Below, in pieces: positions 1-7,657 of a stretch of 8,924 bases of DNA. A model generated the notes under the pieces. The model had not been told where the DNA came from, did not search any database, and saw only the letters and a list, made by a program, of their open reading frames with translations. The stretch is taken from assembly GCA_040386935.1 (NCBI GenBank), contig JAZKEQ010000021.1:1-8924 (forward strand), given 5' to 3'. Source of the stretch: JABMMZ01 sp040386935 (GTDB taxonomy: Bacteria > Bacteroidota > Bacteroidia > NS11-12g > UBA955). Each line of letters opens with the position of its first letter. Within the stretch, counting starts at the first letter, position 1. The position numbers and the translations under genes are program-made.

Positions 1-1892
1 AAAATAAAGATCTCATTGCCAACTGGGATGCGCTTGTAGAAAAATATAAAAATGAGGCATATATATTTAAGGTAAGGAATAAGGAAATTACCATTCAAAC
101 CCATACAGAGAGTCTTAGTCATACTCAAATACCTAAAATTGCCATGCCTAAATTTAAGGCCTGGGGAGATTTGTTGAAATGGCAGTTACAGGAAAATGTA
201 CCGGGCGAATTCCCTTATACAGCCGGTATTTATCCTTTTAAAAGAGAAGGCGAGGATCCAACCAGGATGTTTGCGGGTGAGGGTGGACCAGAAAGAACGA
301 ACAGAAGATTTCACTATGTCAGTTTGGGAATGCCAGCTAAGCGCTTGTCTACAGCCTTCGACAGTGTAACATTATATGGCAACGATCCTCACATTCGCCC
401 TGATATATATGGTAAAATAGGCAATTCAGGCGTGAGTATTTGCTGCCTTGACGATGCCAAGAAATTATACAGTGGCTTTAATCTAGCCGATCCTAAAACA
501 TCAGTATCCATGACCATCAACGGCCCTGCGCCTATGTTGCTGGGCTTTTTTATGAATGCTGCTATAGATCAGCAGTGTGAGTTATACATTATTAAAAATG
601 GCCTCGAGCAAGAGGTGAAACAGAAGATTGCTGCAATATTTAAAGCCAAGAATCAGGATATACCTCAGTATCAAGGCCCTTTACCTGAAGGTAATGATGG
701 CTTAGGTCTGATGTTATTGGGCGTCACAGGTGACCAGGTATTGCCTCAGGATGTATACAATGCCATTAAAATTGAAACACTCACTCAGGTGAGAGGAACA
801 GTACAGGCAGATATTCTGAAAGAAGACCAGGCGCAGAATACCTGTATTTTCAGCACAGAGTTTGCTTTGCGTTTGATGGGCGATGTCCAGGAATATTTTA
901 TTCGCAATAAAGTCCGCAATTTTTATTCCGTATCTATTAGTGGCTATCACATTGCTGAAGCGGGTGCCAATCCGATTACACAATTAGCATTTACGCTTGC
1001 TAACGGGTTCACTTTTGTAGAATACTATTTGAGTCGTGGTATGGATATCAATGATTTTGGACCAAACTTGTCTTTCTTTTTTAGTAATGGTATCGATCCT
1101 GAATATGCTGTTATCGGAAGAGTTTCAAGACGTATATGGGCCAAGGCGATGAAGAAAAAATACGGAGCCGATGAAAGAAGCCAGATGTTGAAATACCATA
1201 TTCAAACCAGTGGTAGAAGTCTGCATGCACAGGAAATTGATTTCAATGATATACGTACAACTCTACAAGCGTTATATGCCATATATGATAACTGCAACAG
1301 TTTGCACACCAATGCTTACGATGAGGCGATAACTACTCCAACAGAAGAATCAGTGAGAAGAGCTATGGCCATTCAGTTAATTATTAACAGAGAATTGGGT
1401 CTGGCAAAAAATGAAAACCCAATTCAGGGATCATTCATTATTGAAGAATTAACCGACCTTGTTGAAGAGGCTGTGATGGTGGAATTTGATAAAATTACTG
1501 AGAGAGGGGGCGTATTAGGTGCCATGGAAACCATGTACCAAAGGGGTAAAATTCAGGAAGAGAGTCTTTACTACGAAACCCTTAAGCATACCGGAGAATA
1601 TCCTATCATCGGTGTAAATACATTTTTGAGCAGCAAAGGGTCTCCGACAATTTTACCAAAAGAAGTTATAAGAGCCACTGAAGAAGAAAAGCAATACCAG
1701 ATCAGTATGTTAAAATTATTGCAGGAAAGAAATACTGAAGCCAATGCACAACAATTGAAAAATCTTCAGTTGAAAGCTATTAATAATGAAAATCTTTTCA
1801 ATGCCTTAATGGAAGCTTGTAAAGTATGTTCACTTGGTCAGATAACTTCAGCATTATTCGAGGTTGGTGGTCAATACCGCAGGAATATGTAA
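1..1892 (+). CDS. icmF: Fused isobutyryl-CoA mutase IcmF, C-terminal mutase part (5' partial)
   Basis: Adenosylcobalamin-dependent mutase that interconverts isobutyryl-CoA and n-butyryl-CoA in the cytoplasm. The frame is open to the left edge (first full codon at 3), so the ATG at 144 is internal; about 629 residues are present. IcmF normally starts with a B12-binding domain and a MeaB-like G domain, both outside the window. What remains is the inter-domain linker and the whole TIM-barrel substrate domain. Counting from the Met at 144, the block FKREGEDPTRMFAGEG (about 32-47) is typical of IcmF. Phe43 sits where methylmalonyl-CoA mutase has Tyr89, and Gln231 (AQNTC) where that enzyme has Arg207; this Phe/Gln pair marks isobutyryl-type specificity. 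The SGYHIAEAGA block carries the Tyr268/His269 pair at the active site. The C-terminus looks complete. A terminator follows directly, so this is the last gene of its transcript. Methylmalonyl-CoA mutase is the alternative and is disfavoured by these residues. Confidence 0.93.
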   Translation, partial: NKDLIANWDALVEKYKNEAYIFKVRNKEITIQTHTESLSHTQIPKIAMPKFKAWGDLLKWQLQENVPGEFPYTAGIYPFKREGEDPTRMFAGEGGPERTNRRFHYVSLGMPAKRLSTAFDSVTLYGNDPHIRPDIYGKIGNSGVSICCLDDAKKLYSGFNLADPKTSVSMTINGPAPMLLGFFMNAAIDQQCELYIIKNGLEQEVKQKIAAIFKAKNQDIPQYQGPLPEGNDGLGLMLLGVTGDQVLPQDVYNAIKIETLTQVRGTVQADILKEDQAQNTCIFSTEFALRLMGDVQEYFIRNKVRNFYSVSISGYHIAEAGANPITQLAFTLANGFTFVEYYLSRGMDINDFGPNLSFFFSNGIDPEYAVIGRVSRRIWAKAMKKKYGADERSQMLKYHIQTSGRSLHAQEIDFNDIRTTLQALYAIYDNCNSLHTNAYDEAITTPTEESVRRAMAIQLIINRELGLAKNENPIQGSFIIEELTDLVEEAVMVEFDKITERGGVLGAMETMYQRGKIQEESLYYETLKHTGEYPIIGVNTFLSSKGSPTILPKEVIRATEEEKQYQISMLKLLQERNTEANAQQLKNLQLKAINNENLFNALMEACKVCSLGQITSALFEVGGQYRRNM

Positions 1893-1893
1893 T

Positions 1894-1930
1894 ACCTATG
1901 CGGCAGTATTGTCGTATAGGTCATTTTTTT
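1894..1930 (+). terminator. Intrinsic terminator after icmF
   Basis: A 12-bp stem (1894-1905 paired with 1910-1921, ACCTATGCGGCA with TGTCGTATAGGT) contains two G-U wobble pairs and closes a GTAT tetraloop. After two bases come seven consecutive T (1924-1930). The stem begins two bases after the icmF stop codon. This is the clearest terminator in the window and separates icmF from the next operon. Confidence 0.85.
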
Positions 1931-2020
1931 ATATTGTAATTTTCAATCTGCGGAATTTATGTAAAGGCATCATGCCGTTTTCTGTTTAATTGTCAATTCT
2001 CAAAATAAATATTTTCCTCA

Positions 2021-2051
2021 ATTGGTCAATATCTAAATTGCTATATATTTG
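2021..2051 (+). promoter_or_regulatory. Bacteroidota-type promoter for the DUF4836/ABC operon
   Basis: TATATTTG at 2044-2051 matches the Bacteroidota -7 consensus TAnnTTTG exactly. A TTG at 2022-2024 lies 19 bp upstream, in the range expected for the -33 element. Transcription would begin near 2056-2060, leaving a leader of about 12-16 nt before the ATG at 2072. This is a motif match only. The rest of the gap between the terminator and the promoter (1931-2020) shows no gene. Confidence 0.6.
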
Positions 2052-2071
2052 TCAACCCTAACATTTTATTT

Positions 2072-3784
2072 ATGAATAAAAAAAGTCTGTTCCTGATAGC
2101 AGGAGTTGTTACGCTTTCACTAATCGGCTATGCCGCTTTTAAATTCTTTATGCCGGGTACCGGTCATTTGAAACTTATTCCAAAAAACTCTATGGTGGTA
2201 ATGACAGTAGATATTAAAGAAATAGGAGAAAAAATAGATTTTGACGGCAAATTGAAAGATACCAGAGTTTACAGGGATATTATGAAGGAACAGAACCGTA
2301 GAATCAAGGAGGATAAAACGGATAGTACATCGATGGCAATTAAAGAATTGTTGGAAAACCCTCTGTCAACAGGTGTTAATGTATTCAGTGATGCTTATCT
2401 GTTTGTTTACAATGACGGGAAAACCAACTTTGTAGGTGTTACAATCGATTTGAACGATAAGGGAAAATGGGAGAAAACAGTAAAAAAATTAAAACTCAGT
2501 GATAATAATTTCAAAAAGGGTGAGGGTTATAAATGCCTGCCAATAAGTGAAACTATGATATTGGCCTGGAATGATAAAGGACTATTGTTTTTAAACCGCG
2601 AGTTTGATTATTATGCCATGATTTCAAGTCCTAAAGGGTTGGATAGATTGGAGAGTGTGGTAGGCAAGTTTATGAATCAAACCAAGGAAGAAAGTATTTT
2701 GGCCATCCCAGAATTCGGTAATCTTAAGCCGGATGAAAATGATGCCAGTCTGTTCATTAATTATGATGAGTACAATAAACAGTTCAGCAAGGAAACAGAA
2801 GTGGCCTACAGTAGTCCTGCCTATAGTGTTTTGAAAAGTATAATGGCCAATTTCAAAGGCGTATATGCTTGTTGTAATCTAAATTTTGAAGACAATCAGA
2901 TTGCCTTTAAATCAAAATTATATGGGGATCCAAAAAACCTTGAAAAAATTAATTATATGAAGGCTAAAGGTGTGAGTGAAGAGGCATTGGATTATATTAC
3001 AGGGTCAGGTAGATTGTTAGCAGTATTAAGTGCTAATATTGATTTGAAAAAAATAGCAGGAATTGTCTCTGAAACCAAGGAAGGCAAACAACTGATAGCT
3101 GATGCAGCAGAATACTCAGGACTAACTTCACAGCAATTAGAGAACCTTTTTTCAGGGGAGTTGACATTGGCTGTCACAGATATTAAAGAAATTGAAACAA
3201 AAGGGTTCGATTATCAGATAGATGAAGCAACCGGTGCATATATGCCTATGGAGGTTATACGAAAATCCCCAATGCCGATGATGACATTTAATGTTGGGGT
3301 TAATAATGTTGCCGACTTTGATACCTTTACTTCACACACTTTTGATAGAAGTCTCAATAGTGGCATGCCTGTTCCTATGCCAATGGGAGCATTTGGGTAT
3401 GCTCAAAAAGTAAGACACGCAAAAGGGTGCTTTATTTCAAATGATACGATCTTGTCACAGATGATTCAAAATAATAATAAGTTTTCAAAGAAACCTGACT
3501 CAGAGATGTGCAATTTGCTAAAATCAAATTCAGGCTTTTTGTTTTTTGATTTAAACCTTAATCACTATCCCTCTACATTTACGGATATAATGCAAACCAA
3601 TATGGGCAAAAATCAGTACGGCTATTTTAAAAGCTATATGTCTTTGTTTAAAGACATCAGGATGATTGCGAATGGCAGTGAATTTACAATCGAAATTAAT
3701 TTGCAGCCGGGTGAAGGCAATGCTATTTACAGGATCATTAAGCAGTCGGATTACTTGCCGGCTCGCAATTCACCATCATACTAG
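2072..3784 (+). CDS. Membrane-anchored DUF4836-like protein, function unknown
   Basis: A 570-residue protein with a short basic N-terminus and one hydrophobic segment (about 5-27). There is no cysteine lipobox, so it is probably a signal-anchored or secreted periplasmic protein rather than a lipoprotein. The segment right after the anchor (HLKLIPKNSMVVMTVDIKEI) resembles the start of the DUF4836 family, found mainly in Bacteroidota and without known activity. No catalytic motif is evident. The region around residues 391-438 is unusually rich in Met and Pro (MPM at 391, PMPMM at 400, MPVPMPM at 432). The ATG at 2072 follows the promoter closely and gives an intact signal sequence. The gene leads an operon: its stop is 4 nt before the ABC ATPase start, which suggests a shared process with the transporter. 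The DUF4836 assignment is from memory of the family pattern and is moderately sure; the coding call itself is very sure. Confidence 0.8.
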   Translation: MNKKSLFLIAGVVTLSLIGYAAFKFFMPGTGHLKLIPKNSMVVMTVDIKEIGEKIDFDGKLKDTRVYRDIMKEQNRRIKEDKTDSTSMAIKELLENPLSTGVNVFSDAYLFVYNDGKTNFVGVTIDLNDKGKWEKTVKKLKLSDNNFKKGEGYKCLPISETMILAWNDKGLLFLNREFDYYAMISSPKGLDRLESVVGKFMNQTKEESILAIPEFGNLKPDENDASLFINYDEYNKQFSKETEVAYSSPAYSVLKSIMANFKGVYACCNLNFEDNQIAFKSKLYGDPKNLEKINYMKAKGVSEEALDYITGSGRLLAVLSANIDLKKIAGIVSETKEGKQLIADAAEYSGLTSQQLENLFSGELTLAVTDIKEIETKGFDYQIDEATGAYMPMEVIRKSPMPMMTFNVGVNNVADFDTFTSHTFDRSLNSGMPVPMPMGAFGYAQKVRHAKGCFISNDTILSQMIQNNNKFSKKPDSEMCNLLKSNSGFLFFDLNLNHYPSTFTDIMQTNMGKNQYGYFKSYMSLFKDIRMIANGSEFTIEINLQPGEGNAIYRIIKQSDYLPARNSPSY

Positions 3785-3788
3785 TACT

Positions 3789-4427
3789 ATGCAAATAGTG
3801 ATCAATAATGTTGTGCCTTCACCGCTGGCTGATAGTTATATCAATACAGGGATATGGGGTAACCTAATCACATTGGAATCAGGATGCACCTATTTAGTAA
3901 AAGCCCCTTCCGGTAAGGGAAAATCTACTTTTATCAATTGTATATACGGGTTAAGAAAAGACTATACAGGCAGTATAACTTTTGATGGGAGTGATATAAA
4001 AAATTATGGTGTGAACCAGTGGGCCCAGAACCGACAGTCTGAATTGTCGGTGGTTTTTCAGGATTTAAGGCTTTTTAATCACCTAACAGCATTTGAAAAT
4101 ATTGAAATCAAAAGGCAGTTAACAGGTTCAGTATCCAAAAATATTATTGAAGAAATGGCGGAGTATCTTGGTGTTGCAAAATGCATGAATCAAAAGGTGC
4201 AATACCTTTCAATGGGTCAACAACAAAGGGTGGCAATCATAAGGGCCTTAATGCAGCCTTTTAAATGGCTATTGTTAGATGAGCCCTTCAGTCATTTAGA
4301 CTCAGGGAATTCAATGCGGGCTATGCAATTGATTTGTTCAATTTGTGAACGCCAGAATGCAGGTTTGATAGTAACATCGCTTGGTGAAGATTCAGGGTTG
4401 AAACATTACACAATTTTAGAAGTATGA
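3789..4427 (+). CDS. ABC transporter ATP-binding protein (MacB/LolD-like), atypical H-loop
   Basis: A 212-residue ABC nucleotide-binding subunit on the cytoplasmic side of the inner membrane. The frame is open further upstream, but the start at 3789 is preferred: it lies 4 nt after the preceding stop and the family-like sequence begins there, whereas starts further upstream lie inside the preceding gene. Visible motifs are Walker A APSGKGKST (39-47, Lys45), Q-loop Gln91 in VVFQDLRLF, signature LSMGQQQR (140-147), Walker B LLLDEP (161-166) with catalytic Glu165, and D-loop SHLD (168-171). Two departures are seen. The first Walker A glycine is Ala. The expected H-loop reads IVTSLGED (194-201), with no His at the switch position. 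LolD and MacB relatives normally carry that His. The sequence also ends soon after this point. The stop overlaps the permease start (ATGA), indicating translational coupling. Its partner is almost certainly that permease; the substrate is unknown. Confidence 0.9.
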   Translation: MQIVINNVVPSPLADSYINTGIWGNLITLESGCTYLVKAPSGKGKSTFINCIYGLRKDYTGSITFDGSDIKNYGVNQWAQNRQSELSVVFQDLRLFNHLTAFENIEIKRQLTGSVSKNIIEEMAEYLGVAKCMNQKVQYLSMGQQQRVAIIRALMQPFKWLLLDEPFSHLDSGNSMRAMQLICSICERQNAGLIVTSLGEDSGLKHYTILEV

Positions 4428-5602
4428 TCAAGCAGATTTTATTGGCCAAGCAAAATTACTGGCAATTGGGTTTCGTCATGTTGGGCAGTTTTTTTGGATT
4501 GCTGTTGGTGATGTCATCCGTACAATTGTATTGTGATTTTAAAGCCATTGTTGCCAATAAAAACGATTTAATAGCACCGCAATTTGTTGTGGTTAACAAA
4601 CCGGTAACACTTTTAAATACATTGACAGGGATGAGCAGCGGATTCAATGATGAAGAAATAGAGGCGTTGAAAAAAGTGAAAAGTGTTGGCAGTGTAGGTA
4701 AATTTACCGCCAATCAATTTACGGCCAAAGCCGCATTTGAATTTGGTGGCAGTGCGGTATATACCGATATGTTTTTTGAAGCTGTTCCCGATGCATTTTT
4801 AGATATATCAGTTGATAACTGGAATTGGAAAGAGGGGCGAGAGGTCCCTGTGATTTTGCCAACAGATTACATCAATTTATATAATTTCGGATTTGCTCCA
4901 AGTCATGGATTGCCGCAGATTTCAAAAGCAACAGCTCAAATGGCCCCTATAAAAATAAAAATTGAAGGGCAAGGAAAAGCCGGAGAATTTCAAGGGCGCA
5001 TAGCAGGTTTTACTAATAGAATTAACTCAATATTGGTGCCTGAAAAGTTTTTGAACTACGCCAACAGTATTTATGGAGAAGGTACGGCAAAAAAAACAAA
5101 TCGTTTGGTTGTTATGTGTAATGATCCCGGAGACGAAACACTTACCAAATATATTGAGGAGCAGGGGTATGAAACCAATCTGGAATTATTGAAAAATGGC
5201 AAGCTTAATTCACTGTTGAAAGTTGTATTGAGTATATTGCTGGTAATAGGGGGTATCATCATTTTATTGTCAATAACAGGTTTCATTCAATATGCTCAAT
5301 TATTAGTAAGTAATGCGGCTTATGAAATTAGCACACTATTACAATTGGGCTATTTTGTGAAGGTATTATTTGCCAAAATATTATTGTTCTACAGCATTGT
5401 ACTGGCAACAGTAGCCATATTGGGAATAACAGGGTTGTACGTAGTGAAGCACTATTTTAATGCATGGATTATTGCCAAAGGATTTGAACCTGAAAATGGC
5501 ATATCACCTTTGGTGTTGTACACCGGTATTGGATTAATGTTGTTATTCTTGTTGTTGAATGCTATGAATATTTACAGATTGATTAGAAGGCTGGCGGGCT
5601 AA
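4424..5602 (+). CDS. ABC transporter permease, MacB/LolC/FtsX-like topology
   Basis: A 392-residue inner-membrane protein with the layout of MacB/LolC-type (type VII) ABC permeases. There is one membrane helix near the N-terminus (about 14-36), then a periplasmic domain of about 225 residues, then three helices near the C-terminus (about 264-290, 312-338, 360-383). The stretch FNDEEIEALKKVKSVGSVG (74-92) resembles the start of the MacB periplasmic core domain. The periplasmic domain is larger than expected for FtsX, so a LolC- or MacB-like role (lipoprotein release or mechanotransmission) is more likely than cell division. It has a single set of helices and no fused ATPase, so it would probably act as a homodimer with the ATPase encoded just upstream, whose stop it overlaps by 4 nt (4424-4427). 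The periplasmic domain may contact the DUF4836-like protein of the same operon; that is inference. The exact substrate cannot be read from the sequence. Confidence 0.85.
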   Translation: MIKQILLAKQNYWQLGFVMLGSFFGLLLVMSSVQLYCDFKAIVANKNDLIAPQFVVVNKPVTLLNTLTGMSSGFNDEEIEALKKVKSVGSVGKFTANQFTAKAAFEFGGSAVYTDMFFEAVPDAFLDISVDNWNWKEGREVPVILPTDYINLYNFGFAPSHGLPQISKATAQMAPIKIKIEGQGKAGEFQGRIAGFTNRINSILVPEKFLNYANSIYGEGTAKKTNRLVVMCNDPGDETLTKYIEEQGYETNLELLKNGKLNSLLKVVLSILLVIGGIIILLSITGFIQYAQLLVSNAAYEISTLLQLGYFVKVLFAKILLFYSIVLATVAILGITGLYVVKHYFNAWIIAKGFEPENGISPLVLYTGIGLMLLFLLLNAMNIYRLIRRLAG

Positions 5603-5606
5603 GCAA

Positions 5607-6821
5607 TTAGTTCAATGTGTTTAATATACTTTGCGTGGCTCCTTTTCTATCCATGATAAAATTTTCAGCATTTGGTTTTAATGCCTGATAATTGATTGTA
5701 GAAAGTATTTTAGCCAAATCATCTGATGAGTGAATTTCAAATAATACGCCTGCTTGTCTTGCCATTTCTGCTTCAGGAAATTTATGGTGTATAGGTCCGG
5801 TAACAACAGGTGCGCCAAATGAAAGTGGTTCCAATATGTTGTGCAATTGACCTGTGAAACCGCCACCGATGAATGCAATATCCGCATAGTTGTAGGCGCT
5901 GGCAAGATGCCCAATGGTGTTAAGTATCATCAGGTCTGAAGATTCAGGTGAATTAAATTCAGTATATAATACAGGTTTAAAATCTTCAAATTGTTTTTGA
6001 ATCTCTCTTATGTGTTTATCGCTGATATCATGGGGTGCAATGATAATTCGTAATGGAGACGTGATATTGCCTTTTAAGTAATCGAGTAATATAGATTCTT
6101 CTTTTGGCCAGCTGCTGCCTAAAATCAAAAGAGGGATATTGTTCTTGAAAATAGCAATATTGGCATTCTCTTTTACTTTTTGACTGTTGTCGAATACCCT
6201 GTCGTATCTTGTGTCTCCGTTTAGTTCAATATTTGTTAACCCCTTGCTTTGTAGTAAGTCAAAGGATGTTTTATTTTGAAGAAAAATAGTCTTATAGCCT
6301 TTAAGCAATTTAAAGAGCCAGGCACCCCAGAACGAGAAAATATATTGACCTTTTCTGAAGTTTGCTGAAATTAGATATACCGGAATGTTCTTTTTGAACA
6401 GCGCTTTCAGCATAAAATACCAGATTTCATATTTGATAAAAAATACAGCTTTAGGTTGTAAAAGTGCAATTAATCGTTTGGCGTTATAGGGGGTATCTAA
6501 TGGTAAATAAAATACAGCTTCGGCTAATGCATAATCCTTTTTTTGGTCGTAACCGGAAGGTGAAAAAAATGAAATGACAAGCGATGATTCAGGGTTTGAC
6601 AATTTGATCGATTCCATTACAGGACGCGCTTGTTCAAACTCGCCAAGGCTTGCACAATGGAACCAGTATCTTTCAGGATGGGAGGGTAATTGTAGATGTT
6701 CGAAAGTTTTTTTTCGACCTTCGGTAAATGCTTTTAATTTTGGATTGGAAGATAGTTTTGCAACAAGCGGCAGCAGCCATTCTACAACTTTAATAAAGGC
6801 AAGGTATAGAAACTGCATCAT
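5607..6821 (-). CDS. waaA: 3-deoxy-D-manno-octulosonic acid (Kdo) transferase
   Basis: Transfers Kdo from CMP-Kdo to the lipid A precursor at the cytoplasmic face of the inner membrane, the first step of LPS inner-core assembly (also called kdtA; glycosyltransferase family GT30). The protein has 404 residues, close to the usual length. It starts with a hydrophobic membrane-anchoring segment (about 4-22). Motifs in order are HCASLGEFEQARP (55-67), whose Glu61 corresponds to the catalytic Glu of the SxGE motif; KYEIWY (130-135); YLISANFR (149-156); GDTRYDRV (202-209); GSSWPKEE (235-242); IIAPHD (260-265); and the donor-site block HNILEPLSFGAPVVTGP (327-343). The start at 6821 is an ATG directly followed by another at 6818, so either could be used. 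It lies 6 nt downstream of the preceding gene on the same strand, so the two are probably cotranscribed. Its stop is 4 bp from the convergent permease stop. Confidence 0.95.
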   Translation of the reverse strand: MMQFLYLAFIKVVEWLLPLVAKLSSNPKLKAFTEGRKKTFEHLQLPSHPERYWFHCASLGEFEQARPVMESIKLSNPESSLVISFFSPSGYDQKKDYALAEAVFYLPLDTPYNAKRLIALLQPKAVFFIKYEIWYFMLKALFKKNIPVYLISANFRKGQYIFSFWGAWLFKLLKGYKTIFLQNKTSFDLLQSKGLTNIELNGDTRYDRVFDNSQKVKENANIAIFKNNIPLLILGSSWPKEESILLDYLKGNITSPLRIIIAPHDISDKHIREIQKQFEDFKPVLYTEFNSPESSDLMILNTIGHLASAYNYADIAFIGGGFTGQLHNILEPLSFGAPVVTGPIHHKFPEAEMARQAGVLFEIHSSDDLAKILSTINYQALKPNAENFIMDRKGATQSILNTLN

Positions 6822-6827
6822 GATAAC

Positions 6828-7643
6828 TTATTCGAAATATTTTTCTTCTTCCCCTTTTTTTGTGCCTGCTTTTCTGCCAAGGATTGGAATTAATACACCG
6901 ATTTTTATACCTACTAATTCATCTTTTCTAAGTCTGGTGTCTTGAGTTCTTGTATCATAGTTTAATTCCCTCCTGTTGCGTGTAAATCCTCTGAGGTATT
7001 CAATGCCGGCATAGAAGCTGAATAATTCATCAGGCTCCATTCGCTGGTAACCCAGGAATACTCTAAGCATTAAGCCATTGCTCAATCGGTCATAACCTTT
7101 ATAGATATTTTTTTCGAGTTGAGGCATGATGGTTCGGGTGTATAAAAACTTTACCTTGTGTTGTAAAAAGCCAACTCCTTCTGTAAATACTATACCTGAA
7201 TTTGTATGGATGCGATTGAGGGGAAATACTCTGCCAAAATCGAAATGAAAGTGATAACCTCTTTCGTACAATCTTACAACTGCTAAATTGCCCTGTGCAT
7301 CAATCATACTACCGCTTGGTCCCGTTATGGTATCAAACATTGTATTTTCATTGACATTGCTGCTGAAAATAATATCGGCACCACCTGAAATAATCCAATT
7401 TTTTTTACCAAATTTATAACCACCGGCCAGACCAAAAGTATTGCTATTGCCAAAACGCACTTTCATGTCGCTTAAGGGCATATGTCGGGCATATGACAAT
7501 CCTATCAAAGCCGCATTTCTGTAAATGGTTGTTGGAGGGTCAGGTAAACGCCTGGTGCTGTCTTTCGCTTGAAGACAAACAGCTATACAAAAACAAATCG
7601 TAAGGTTAAATATTTTGAACACAATAGGGCAAATATACTTCAA
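6828..7643 (-). CDS. Secreted, probable outer-membrane beta-barrel protein, function unknown
   Basis: I do not recognise a named family. With the TTG at 7643 as start it has 271 residues, beginning with a signal-peptide-like segment that ends near LQAKD. The body has short alternating, aromatic- and glycine-rich strands (for example GLAGGYKFG, WIISGGADIIF, YHFHFDFGRVF, LMLRVFLGYQR, FSFYAGIEYLRGF, LVGIKIGVLIP), as in small outer-membrane barrels. The C-terminal tail is charged. The start is uncertain. An in-frame stop lies 18 nt upstream of the TTG and no ATG falls between; the first in-frame Met is residue 55, past the signal peptide. A GTG at 7622 would give a shorter, cleaner signal peptide (MFKIFNLTICFC...). 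The gene lies 6 nt upstream of waaA on the same strand, which suggests a link with outer-membrane or LPS biogenesis, though that is inference. Confidence 0.75.
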   Translation of the reverse strand: MKYICPIVFKIFNLTICFCIAVCLQAKDSTRRLPDPPTTIYRNAALIGLSYARHMPLSDMKVRFGNSNTFGLAGGYKFGKKNWIISGGADIIFSSNVNENTMFDTITGPSGSMIDAQGNLAVVRLYERGYHFHFDFGRVFPLNRIHTNSGIVFTEGVGFLQHKVKFLYTRTIMPQLEKNIYKGYDRLSNGLMLRVFLGYQRMEPDELFSFYAGIEYLRGFTRNRRELNYDTRTQDTRLRKDELVGIKIGVLIPILGRKAGTKKGEEEKYFE

Positions 7644-7657
7644 ATTCGGGAATGTTA

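Noticed and set aside
144..146. ATG at 144 as the start of the mutase
   Set aside because: The same frame is open to the window edge, and the upstream residues read as the IcmF linker. A start here would leave an enzyme without its B12-binding domain.
1992..2055. Three GTCAA direct repeats before the DUF4836-like gene (1992, 2025, 2051)
   Set aside because: Five bases with irregular spacing (33 and 26 bp) are not distinguishable from chance in this AT-rich region.
3666..3788. 41-residue N-terminal extension of the ABC ATPase
   Set aside because: It would overlap the end of the DUF4836-like gene in another frame, and its sequence does not look like an ABC domain. The ATG at 3789 fits the operon spacing.
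6574..6945. 123-residue open frame on the plus strand
   Set aside because: It is antisense to waaA and the preceding gene, shows no recognisable domain, and both minus-strand genes are well supported or coherent.
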